DNA from: Mycogone perniciosa
Taxonomy: Eukaryota > Ascomycota > Sordariomycetes > Hypocreales > Hypocreaceae
DNA length: 64,000 nucleotides
Direction of reading: 5' to 3'
Assembly (NCBI GenBank): GCA_025331125.1
Contig: JAOALB010000062.1
Coordinates: 124,001 to 188,000 of the forward strand
Numbering within the stretch: the first letter of the stretch is position 1; each line of letters opens with the position of its first letter. Shown here piece by piece: positions 55,465-64,000 of this stretch. The notes beneath the pieces are model-generated. The model was not told where the DNA came from, did no database searches, and saw only the letters and a program-made list of their open reading frames with translations. A program made the translations under genes and the position numbers.

Positions 55465-57818
55465 ATGTCGTCCGACGGAGCTGAGGTAGCTGAGGACTAC
55501 CGGCTGGCCCTCGAGGATCTTTCCTCTAATATGCGCTTCGAGATCAGCAACCTAACAGTGATTGCTCGCGAAAATACTGAACATGCCTTGGCTATCGCCG
55601 AGGTGCTTCAGCAGCACATTATCAAGGTAGGAGATAGCATTTCAGGACTATAACTTTTTGAAGATGCTTCTAGGCGTGGACTAGTTTCCGTCCTCGAGCT
55701 CTCGTTGGTTTTCTCTCTGAGTGATCATCTGCTGACACGCAACTAGGCGCCCCCGAACAAGAAATTACCGGCTCTCTATGTTATGGACTCCATCGTGAAG
55801 AATGTCGGCACTCCATATACGTTGTATTTTGGCCGCAACCTGTTCAAGACGTTCATGGAATCCTACGCCGTGGTTGATCATGGTATTCGCAAGAAGATGG
55901 AAGAGATGCTCAGGACATGGAAGGATCCTGTCCCTGGATCAATGGATACTCGACCTGTTTTTTCACACGAATTGGTGCGACCTATTGAGAATGCCCTGAT
56001 GAAGGCCAGAGCAGCGAGTATGCCCCAAGGTCCTATGCCCGGAAGACCGCGTTCTGCAATGTTTCCCCCTCACAGAAACACCCCAACACCACCTGGAATG
56101 CGTGGGTTCCCAGGGCCAGCTGGAAGCTATCCACAGCAGCATCAGCCTTACCCTAACGGAGGGCACGTTGGCGAACCAGTACTGGGCCATGCGCCTCACC
56201 CCGGCCAACAGCAGGTGAGTTCTCCTCGCCCCAGGCCTCACAGGATCTCTGCTCACCCTCATTTCCAGATTCCATTCTATCCTCCGCAATCAGCCCCTTC
56301 TTCCCACAGTTCAACTCCGATCTCCTTCCAGCCGCCAGTTCCAGGACCATACGGCTCAGCAGGGGCATCCGCACCATCTGGGATAAGCGTAGAGACCTTG
56401 AGCAATGACATTCAAAACCTGATTGTTGCGATGAAGGCCGAGTTCTCACATAATCCACATGATGCTAGTGTCCAGAACAGATTAAAAGCACTTCTGGATC
56501 TCCAAGGCGTCGTACAGCACACGAGCCTGCCACCAGACCAGCTTGAGCTCATTAAGAACAAAGTAACAGAACTTGCCGTGACATTAAGGGCCCCTGCGGT
56601 CCATAACCCTACTCCTGCTCCAGCGCCTGTGCCACCTCAGGTACAGCTGGCGCATCCTCTTCCGTCTGCCTCTGTAACTCCGTCACCGGCGCCCGCAGCC
56701 CAGTCTGCTGTGCCGATGACACTTGATGCTTTGTTGGGCAAGGGGGCGATGGCGGCGTTGTTGAGCATGCAATCGACAATTCCTCAGAATACGAATACGA
56801 TTCCTAAACCTGCGTTTGGTAACGTCCCTATACGTTCACCACAGATGGTTCAAGCCGAACCAACGAAGCCGGTAGTACCACCGGCAGTACCGCCTGTGAC
56901 GGGTGCTTCTTCTTTGCTGGATCAACTCCGTGCGGCGGGTATGCTTCCGGCTATGACGCCTCCAACTGCCCCTATTGCGGCGGCGCCTGCGCCTGCTCCA
57001 GTTCCTGCACTACCGGCGAGTATTGCCAACTTTTTGTCGGCCCAGAAGGCACAGTCTGGTCGGTCCAGTGCGGATATTACGATGAATGGGGGACTAGATG
57101 TGGCTGCCATCAAACAACAGTGAGTCATTGGAGTTTGCGTGTGAAGATGAATGGGTCACTAACATGGTTTATTATTAGGTTCCGTCCGGACGCAATCTCT
57201 GCGCTGTATGATGATCTGGGCCCTCCTTGTACTCAGTGTGGAAGGCGATTCAGGACAGATGAGGAGGGAAAGAAGAAAAAGACGGCGCATATGGATTGGC
57301 ATTTCAAGGTTCACCAGCGGAGCACAGAGGCAGAGAAGAGAGGCACGCACCGAAGCTGGTACGTTGATCAGCAGGTAAGTCTTGGATATGGCCTCCTTTC
57401 ACTCTCGATTTGTATGCATTCTAATAGTGGGAAACAGGACTGGCTGAAAGCCCGAGAAACGGTTGATGCAATCCATGACACAACCTCAAAGGAAGACTCC
57501 GCTCAGGCGTCCAAAGATTCAGAGGCTCCCAAATATATCCCTGTGCCTGACCCGAGCAGCGGTATTGGCAATGTGTGCCCCATCTGCCAGGAGAGATTTG
57601 AGAATAAGTGGCTTGACACCGTGCAGGAGTGGGTATGGTTGGACACAGTATTAGTCGGCAACAGGGCATATCACGCGTCCTGCCACGCAGAGGCGACAAG
57701 AGACCGGGAGGGAACCCCCGGAATACCACGACGGACACCGGAGCCAGTGTTGGGGAAGAGGAAGGCAGAAGCTGGGCTTGCTTCACCAAAGGTACGGGTA
57801 CAAAAGACGTTTGCCTAA
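55465..57818 (+). CDS. pcf11: Pre-mRNA cleavage complex II protein Pcf11
   Basis: A 685-residue nuclear factor linking RNA polymerase II to 3'-end cleavage and termination. Five exons: 55465-55626, 55747-56214, 56269-57119, 57179-57374 and 57438-57818. The N-terminal CID binds the polymerase C-terminal domain (DYRLALEDLSSNMRFEISNL, then KKLPALYVMDSIVKNVGTPY across intron 1). A long Pro/Gln/Ala-rich linker follows. The C-terminal zinc-finger region includes CTQCGRRFRTDEEGKKKK with HMDWHFKVHQ, and CPICQERFENKW with later His and Cys for Clp1 contact. Intron 2 (54 nt) is in frame without stops, so it could be retained, adding 18 residues. The final ~12 codons after a possible GTACGG donor are less certain. 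Confidence 0.93.
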
Positions 57819-58443
57819 GACATATGGATTTGTTCTAGGGAGGGATCTATGGAATGGAAAGGGGGTTGCTGTACTGCCTGGGGCAGTTTGACATGGTGAC
57901 GGCCTGATTAGAGATAAAACCTGTCGAGGGAGGGAAACATCCAGCGATTCATTTGGTAAGGAGGGAGAGGCATGGAAAGGCGTTCGGATGCATTGTGAAT
58001 CAAACATTTATTCTTTCTCCGTTCTACGAGGAATCAGCCGTCACCAGGCAGACTCATGTAACCTTCCAACTCGTGTAATTTTCCTCCGTTTTATCCCTGC
58101 TGCGTTGAGAGCTGAATCGTGCATTATAGCTAGCTATACCACGTAAGGCCAACTACCTACATACACGCATTACGTGGCAAGGACTCATAGTTACTTGGGC
58201 AGGTAGTACTAGTATTGTCTTACTACCTTATTTGGAATATCTGGCGCCCGCAAGGTGCATTCCCCCAACTGCCGAGTGTGATCTTAGCAATCTAGATAAA
58301 AAAAGCAAAATGTTTAGCCTGACTCTGCCTATTGATACTGGTACAAAAAGGTTCTCTGCGCAGGGTACCATGGTGAAGAGATTAGGACAAACTCAGCGGA
58401 TTCTTACACATATCGAGTTCGCCTTCGATGAGAATAAATAACC
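57819..58443. other. Intergenic
   Basis: 3' flank of pcf11 and promoter region of the FAD oxidoreductase; no gene seen. Confidence 0.5.
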
Positions 58444-59853
58444 ATGACGGTACTAAACAGTGCTAGGTCGACGGGTTCGAACAATGGAACCGTCTTTGCT
58501 CTTGTTGGAGGTGGAATCGCGGGCTGTGTCCAAGCGATTCATCTATCGGAAAGGTATCCCCGGCTCAAGATTCACATCTTTGAGAAGAACAAGGAGATCA
58601 TGAGTGGAACGACTAGCATGAACCCGGGAAGACCTAGCTTTGGCTTTCATTATCAGCATTTGGACACGGCCACCTTCTGCCAAGACAATACTGTCAAATT
58701 CACTAAGTTTCTCGAGCGTATCGGATGCCAACAGATCTTTGCCAACGCACCACAAAGAGGAATATATGTGCTTATGAAGGATGCCGTATCCATTCTAGGC
58801 GAATCCGTCAAGCCTGTGTTCAGCTTGGATGAGATCAAGCCCGTGTTCGAGCAAATCAGGTGCCACGCCATCAAGAACTACTCGAATGACAACTTCTTCA
58901 AGAAGCACTTTGGCCCTCCAGATCAAATATGCCGAGAGCTCAAGAAGGTCGAGTACGAGCGCTTCTTTATGCCAGAGGTGTGCAAGGCAGTAGGCGCTTG
59001 TTACGAAACCGCCGAGAGGACCTTTAACACCGCCGGCATTTGCTCTTTCATCCGCGACTACATTAAGAAGTGCAGGAACATTACCGTCTTCACTGAGGCC
59101 AATGTCACGCGCCTAGAGCAAATACACCCGCTGGGGGGCGCCGGTTACCGTATCACGTGGAATGATGGGCGTGACGCCAAAGACCAATGCGAGATTGTGC
59201 AGTTACTCGCCTTGGCATGCTGGGAACGTGTAGGTCTCTTTCGGAAGCAGTTGGGCAAGCCTGAGTGTCAGCCCACACATAATCGGCTCAAGATGCTTGC
59301 CATAGTTGATGTGGAAGTAATGGCCGACAACATGGACACAATCCGCCCCGTGTTCGTTGCATCCGGCGCTTTCTGCATGATGTCGCCACAAGAGTACACC
59401 AAGGAGTCCGGCGGCCGCATTATTTGCAGATGCGCTTGCACATTGGCCATCAGAACCAACCTCATGACCGTCCCGGATAACGAACGCTTACCCGTGGATT
59501 ATAACAGAATGCTTGAGGGTACCATTGGCCTTGAAGAGAAAATGGAGATGGCGAAACCGATACTGGAAGGCGTACAGCAATTCTTTACCTCGCTCAAGAC
59601 TGCTCGCCTCACAGACGTTCGGTTTGGCACAGTCAGGGTTCCCTTTGGCGCAGGCAAGAATGTAGATTTGCACGATCCGGCCAGCGAGCATCATGCAAGG
59701 GACCATCCCGGATGTCAGCGACTCGGCGACGGACTGTTTGTAAATGAGGCCATGAAGATTGTTTACAGCGTCTACAACGCAGAGATGATGGTGGATTTGG
59801 TCGGTGTTGATATTGAGAGGCTGAGACGGACACGCCTGGACGCATCTTTGTGA
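58444..59853 (+). CDS. FAD-dependent oxidoreductase (DAO-like)
   Basis: A single-exon protein of 469 residues. The N-terminus has an FAD-binding Rossmann motif, FALVGGGIAGCVQAIHLSERY (GGGIAG at residues ~22-27), followed by an acidic strand end in HIFEKNKEIMSG. The rest matches the general plan of DadA/D-amino-acid-oxidase-like enzymes: substrate domain in the middle, and near the C-terminus HPGCQRLGDGLFVNEAMKIV, where these enzymes contact FAD. No signal peptide or membrane anchor is evident. The substrate cannot be told from sequence. It is the last intact enzyme gene before the repeat-rich right end. Confidence 0.75.
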   Translation: MTVLNSARSTGSNNGTVFALVGGGIAGCVQAIHLSERYPRLKIHIFEKNKEIMSGTTSMNPGRPSFGFHYQHLDTATFCQDNTVKFTKFLERIGCQQIFANAPQRGIYVLMKDAVSILGESVKPVFSLDEIKPVFEQIRCHAIKNYSNDNFFKKHFGPPDQICRELKKVEYERFFMPEVCKAVGACYETAERTFNTAGICSFIRDYIKKCRNITVFTEANVTRLEQIHPLGGAGYRITWNDGRDAKDQCEIVQLLALACWERVGLFRKQLGKPECQPTHNRLKMLAIVDVEVMADNMDTIRPVFVASGAFCMMSPQEYTKESGGRIICRCACTLAIRTNLMTVPDNERLPVDYNRMLEGTIGLEEKMEMAKPILEGVQQFFTSLKTARLTDVRFGTVRVPFGAGKNVDLHDPASEHHARDHPGCQRLGDGLFVNEAMKIVYSVYNAEMMVDLVGVDIERLRRTRLDASL

Positions 59854-60199
59854 GAGATTAATTTGTACTGGATCTGCTGGCAGCTGTTATTGCGGTAGTA
59901 ATATAATGGCATAAAGGGTTTATTGGGGATGATCACCACTTGTCGGAGTATGTGGTGGTTTCTTATAAGTGACGCACTTAATAGCTGAGGGATCATCCTG
60001 ATAGGGAGATACGAAGTAGACACTAGATGAGCGGAAATGGCCCAGGCATCACGTGCAACACGGAGGTGATCTGCGGCAGAACCTCGGGCCAGGTTCACTA
60101 ACCGGAATACCGTATTAGGACTAGTAATATCTACTTTGTAGTTGGGTCTGCTTTGGTACAAGGTGTTGGGATATAATACTTCGCAGGAGAAGAACTGGC
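59854..60199. other. Intergenic
   Basis: 3' flank of the oxidoreductase and 5' flank of the first 5S rRNA copy; contains a motif copy (TACGAAGTAG, ~60010). No gene. Confidence 0.5.
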
Positions 60200-60318
60200 A
60201 CATACGACCATATCCATTGGAATATACGGGATCCCGTCCGCTCTCCCATAGTCAAGCCAGTGAGAGGCAGATTAGTAGTCAGGTGGGTGACCACTGGCGA
60301 ACACCGGCTGTTGTATGT
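60200..60318 (+). rRNA. 5S rRNA copy 1 (divergent)
   Basis: A 119-nt unit starting ACATACGACCA and ending GGCTGTTGTATGT, the paired ends of fungal 5S rRNA. It contains the internal promoter elements AAGCCA and GATTAGTAGTCAGGTGGG followed by TGACCAC. A T6 terminator follows directly. It differs from copy 2 at about 21 positions, unusually many for 5S genes, mostly in stem positions, so it may be a variant or a pseudogene. Confidence 0.8.
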
Positions 60319-60395
60319 TTTTTGATATTTTTAGTGTTTTCTATAGATTGTAGTGTGCGGGGATCATGATAAGCTGACTGAAGCCATTACCAAGC

Positions 60396-60514
60396 ACATA
60401 CGACCACAGGTAGTGGAAAGCTCGGGGTCCCGTCCGCTCCCCCATAGATAAGCCACTAACCGGCAGATTAGTAGTGGGGTGGGTGACCACCAGCGAACAC
60501 CGGCTGTTGTATGT
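60396..60514 (+). rRNA. 5S rRNA copy 2
   Basis: A 119-nt unit on the same strand, 77 bp after copy 1, with the same ends and the internal block GATTAGTAGTGGGGTGGG followed by TGACCACCAGCGAA. It is closer to the standard fungal 5S consensus than copy 1. A T6 terminator and a similar flank (TTTTTTGCTATTTT against TTTTTTGATATTTT) suggest a tandem duplication that included the terminator. Confidence 0.85.
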
Positions 60515-60579
60515 TTTTTGCTATTTTGCCGCTATACTTGTTAAAAAGGAGGGCTAAAAGCAAGGATTTCAGTGTAATT

Positions 60580-60910
60580 TGATGATCTTCCTACTTTGGC
60601 AAGACCGGGATTTAGGCCTAACACTAGGACTAAGTTTGAAAGGAACTTTAATATAAATTAAGAATTCTTCTTTATATTTAATAATAATAATTACGTTAAG
60701 CCTAGTTACATTATCTACCTTAAACTTAATATAATACTTACAATATATATTAAGCTAGTATATAATTAATATCAATATTAAATAACTATGAAGTATAAAA
60801 TAAAATAATAGTATTAAATTAAAGGGAGGAGTATATTAAGTAATATAATAGTAGTTCCTATTATAGTAAACAATATACTGCTAAAAGTAGGCGATAGAAA
60901 TATATTGAGA
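60580..60910. repeat. AT-rich block, possible RIP-type relic
   Basis: Sequence made almost entirely of A and T with many TA steps and no open frames, abruptly bounded by mixed-composition DNA. This is the pattern left by heavy C-to-T mutation of a repeat. The original element cannot be identified. Confidence 0.6.
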
Positions 60911-61417
60911 GAAGTGTAACGATCCGGGTTAGTTCTTAACAGTTAAACCGAGGTTCATGGGTTTATATTGACAGAGGTCAGGGATAAATACTAAGCAGGG
61001 TAACGTAGTTACGATTCTGTAGAATAGGCGGTTCTGGTGAATGTAGTTTGTTAACGACTGTCTAAATAACTATACTAAATGATCGCGACTTATCCAGTCT
61101 TATATACAAAGGAGATACACTGAGGACCGATTGTCCTTGAGTCGTGGACCGATCCTCTGAAAGCGCGGACCGTGGTATAAGAATCGGGGACCGCGATCTG
61201 ATCGTCGGTCCAGGTCACGTGTGTCAACACGTGACGTGTACATGCATGGGTCGCATGTTCGGGTCGTGATAAGAAGTCTCTTTTACTCGTACTAGCGATT
61301 GCTGACTTTAAATAACCTTTATAAAGAGGGGACAATAGTATAGTAGCAGGGGCAGAGGCAGTAGTAGTAGGGGCAAAAGCAGTAACAGTAGCAGGGACGC
61401 ATTAGTTACTTCGAGGA
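60911..61417. other. Spacer, possibly part of a transposable element
   Basis: Begins TGTAACGATCCGGGTTAG, similar in style to fungal LTR ends, and contains TATATACAAAGG and GC-rich patches, but no matching second LTR was found. The inverted repeat at 61214-61235 lies here. Confidence 0.35.
61214..61235. repeat. Inverted repeat with two CACGTG boxes
   Basis: GTCACGTGT and ACACGTGAC (9-bp perfect arms) flank a GTCA spacer. Each arm contains the E-box CACGTG, bound by bHLH factors in fungi. It may be a regulatory site or a hairpin. Confidence 0.7.
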
Positions 61418-62237
61418 TTACATCCCAGCAGCCTTATCACTATCCTTGGACATTAAAGCTCGCATAATAGCACGGCCCTCTTCTCGATCTTCCTCGTTGT
61501 AGATGCTTAGCCTATAGACAGCCAGGAACTTGAATTCGCTTTCATAATTCTTCTTCAGCCATGCCCTTTCAGCAGGCGTTAAAAACCCTGCGGCTGAGCC
61601 TTGAGTTTGAGCAGAGGCCTGAAAAGCGGCAAACCTCTCACGCTCGCTATGGGGCCAGAAGGCGTGAATCAGATATGCCGCGGACGGGTCAAAAGGCGAA
61701 GGGCCAAGCTCGGGTCCTATGGGGGGCTCGCTGAGCTGGACTTCGAGGAAACGACTTGATTTATAGGGCTTAAAGTAGGCTACAGGCTCACCAGAGTAGC
61801 TAGTGATAGAGCCGGAGGAGCCATCGGAGAAGTCACCTGTACAGACGTTATAGTTACGGAGAATGGGGCCGAGAATGTTACAGAGAGCGTCAGGAATGTG
61901 CAACACATTCTTCAGGCGGAGGATGCCGTTTGAACGAGGATTAGTCCCGGTTGGCGAGGTCTTGGTAGGGAGGTCGACGCTTCCGATCCCAATGACTCTG
62001 GAGGAGCCCCCAAACAGATCCGTACAGAACGACTCGAAGGGGGTATAGTCGTCACCGAACCAACAGCGATCTTTAGCGACACTGACTCAGTTAGGAGGAC
62101 TAACCTGAGCTAATAACGAGGAGGCCAGATAGCCCTGGGTAAGGATAGAATACTTACTGAGCATCGGAATTATTGGACCAAACCCAAGTGGGGCAAGGTA
62201 GAGGAGCTTGCTTGTTCCTTTGAGACGACGATGCCAT
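61418..62237 (-). CDS. Copia-Pol-like beta-barrel domain protein
   Basis: A 247-residue protein from exons 62237-62158 and 62081-61418 (76-nt intron, GTAAGT...GTCAG) that joins as WSNNSDAHVAKDRCWFGDD. The sequence (GIGSVDLPTK, LRLKNVLHIPDALCNILG) resembles the aspartic-protease-adjacent beta-barrel of Ty1/Copia Pol polyproteins (TNT1-94-like). That family occurs in fungi as stand-alone genes. No integrase or reverse transcriptase follows. The family-typical PPIGPELGPSPFD and WPHSERERFAAF stretches are intact, as is the intron, so it looks like a maintained gene rather than a fresh transposon fragment. The role is unknown. It lies next to AT-rich relic DNA. Confidence 0.75.
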
Positions 62238-64000
62238 GGTGAGACTTAATCGTAGATAGTTTTTGAACTAAGAGCCCCTCAAGTAATGGATTTATAAATG
62301 CAGTAGTAGTTGCTGGATGTCGTAGGTAAGTATCATAAAAACTGAGAATGAGAATCAGACAGCGTCCTTATGTGCTTATTACGTGATACCCTTTGGCTTA
62401 GCGCGACAAAGTATGAGCCGTGCAAGGTACCTTAGTGTAATATTATCTTGACGTCAGATGGACAGACTATATAATTTGGCAGATTGGGTATACCTATTAT
62501 ACAAGTTGAATTTAGGGGAAATTTCCTTCCTGGGTAACTACTATTTAGATAACGGGTATACCCAAGACGCTATGAACTTGGTGGACACTGTATTTGTGTA
62601 TTGGCGGAGGCAAATGAATAAATATATTTAAATAATAGTCGCGCCTATAATCGTCAAGGTGTAGGGGCTCTCTGTCACATTATTATGTTCAAGGTACACC
62701 TAGTTCGTAGAAAAAATGCATTTTCCTGACGTATAATAATTCATCGGATATAAAACTTAGTCTATCTCTTCTCCTTGTGGCATCTCAAGTCCCTAGCCCT
62801 CAGGCCTTGCCTCTTCAATCATTCTTATGAACTCCTCCCGATTGGGAATACGATTTATGAAATAACCGCACTGCAAAGCCCCTTGTCTAATCTTTATCTA
62901 GCAGTGGCACCATTGCTATTAGCATCCGTTCCGTGAAGCTCGATTGTATCAACATCATCTTGACAATTTGGCACTTTTGCAGCAAGGCAATGCCTGGAAC
63001 AAGTCCCGTCACCATGTGAGCTAATACACGTGATGACCCCGCACTCCGACTCAGTATGATCGCTGGCATTTCCCTCATCTCATGCAAATATTATCGCTGG
63101 CTTCGAACCACTAAGCCGGCTATTGGATGAGGCCGTCAGTTATTATATTGTTCGGGTTTATTAATGGCGGAGCGGGGATAGTAGGGATAACCCGATGTCG
63201 GGTTAGTTTTCTTTTCTAGGGGGGGCATTTAGTACGCATAAAAGCGTATCCTTCCCTTTCCTTTCCGTTCCTTCCTCTTTCACCTTTATTCCACTCCTTC
63301 CACCCTATTATATATCAATATATTTACTATAAAATTAATAGTTAAATATTTTACTACCCGTTAAATATTAATAAACTATTATTAGGTACTACCTATATAA
63401 TTCCTTAGATATATAGATAGCTATCCTTTAAACTTATAGAATACTAGTTTTATTAATAATAATTAATACTATATAATATAAAAAAGTTTATAGTAAATAT
63501 CTATCTAATCTATATTTATTTAATAGGGAGTTTAAATATAGCTGTCTCCTTTAAAGCTTTCGATAATACAATAACTATATACTTATAGAATATATACTTT
63601 CAATATCCTTTAATAGCTTTTATGCCTTTTGCAAGAGCCAATCCTCCCACTCTGGCCTAATGCTTATTATACCAAGTAATATACAGCGATAAACAGCTCC
63701 GCTTCAAGCTCGCTATAGATCGTCCGCTTCTCCGCCTTACCTAGCGCTATAGCGATATAAGTAATCCTCTCGACCGCTTCGCGGGCGAGTTTTAGTGTGC
63801 TTTGTAGGCGTCCATGAGTGTCTGGGCGTAAATGACGACTGTTGGGGATAATGTCAGATGGAGTGTCTGTGTCGTCGTCAGGTTGCCGTTTCCGACCCCT
63901 TGACCTGACTTGTAAGGGTCACTTATCCTGCCCAATCAGACCCCTAATTACTCCTTGGGCCAACTTGGGATGGGTGGCCATACCTTGGTGTTGTAGTATA
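62238..64000. other. Repeat-like, gene-poor right end
   Basis: Alternates between AT-rich blocks (for example 63300-63620, almost pure A/T) and short mixed segments. A palindromic AACCCGA-TG-TCGGGTT lies at about 63188-63203. No open frame longer than about 65 codons has protein character. It is probably mutated transposable-element remains; no element could be named. Confidence 0.55.

Noticed and set aside
60911..61417. Possible solo LTR beginning TGTAACGATC
   Set aside because: No second copy, no clear end or target-site duplication found by eye, so not called as an element.
63095..63120. GGTTCGAAGCC (minus strand), like a tRNA T-loop
   Set aside because: Flanks do not fold into a cloverleaf; it is part of a GGCTT/AAGCC hairpin.

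Overview
The window is a stretch of nuclear DNA from a filamentous ascomycete, most likely a eurotiomycete (Aspergillus/Penicillium-like). The reasons are short 50-90 nt introns with GTNNGT donors and CTAAC/CTGAC branch sites, fungus-specific gene families (HET domain, AVT transporter, GH55 glucanase, AsaB-like oxidase, NLR-type STAND proteins), an urease accessory gene, an SMN gene (absent from budding yeast) and dispersed single 5S rRNA genes. No sequence search was run, so the genus is an inference. Exon joins were worked out by hand from splice motifs and reading-frame continuity.

Layout. 0.9-2.5 kb: one or two unrecognised ORFs. 3.4-7.3 kb: an AVT-type amino-acid transporter and a broken sulfotransferase-HAD fusion. 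7.7-12.5 kb: a secreted GH55 beta-1,3-glucanase and a protein with a PD-(D/E)XK-like N-terminus. 13.7-20.8 kb: a 33-residue cysteine-rich peptide gene, a Rho1-type GTPase, mitochondrial ribosomal protein uL24m and UreG. 21.2-25.1 kb: an AsaB/GA4-desaturase-like oxidase, an uncertain secreted protein and a pyroglutamyl-peptidase-like enzyme. 25.8-41.2 kb is an accessory segment: two decayed NLR-type genes (NB-ARC/TPR and NACHT/ankyrin/ZZ), a glycine- and His/Lys/Asp-repeat secreted protein, a secreted serine beta-lactamase-like hydrolase and a HET-domain protein. 41.5-59.9 kb is mainly core: a conserved membrane protein, a GRIP golgin, Nop15, SMN, a secreted cupredoxin, a SERF-like protein, a four-span membrane protein, Pcf11 and an FAD oxidoreductase. 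60.2-64 kb: two divergent 5S rRNA copies, AT-rich blocks that look like RIP-type relics, and a gene for a Copia-Pol-like beta-barrel protein.

Core functions are ribosome biogenesis (Nop15, uL24m), RNA processing (Pcf11, SMN), secretion and polarity (golgin, Rho) and nitrogen use (UreG, transporter). The accessory part is dominated by self/non-self recognition families that are being lost. Three loci are broken. Several of their stop codons fit C-to-T change at CpA, and two of the NLR2 frame changes lie at long homopolymer runs.
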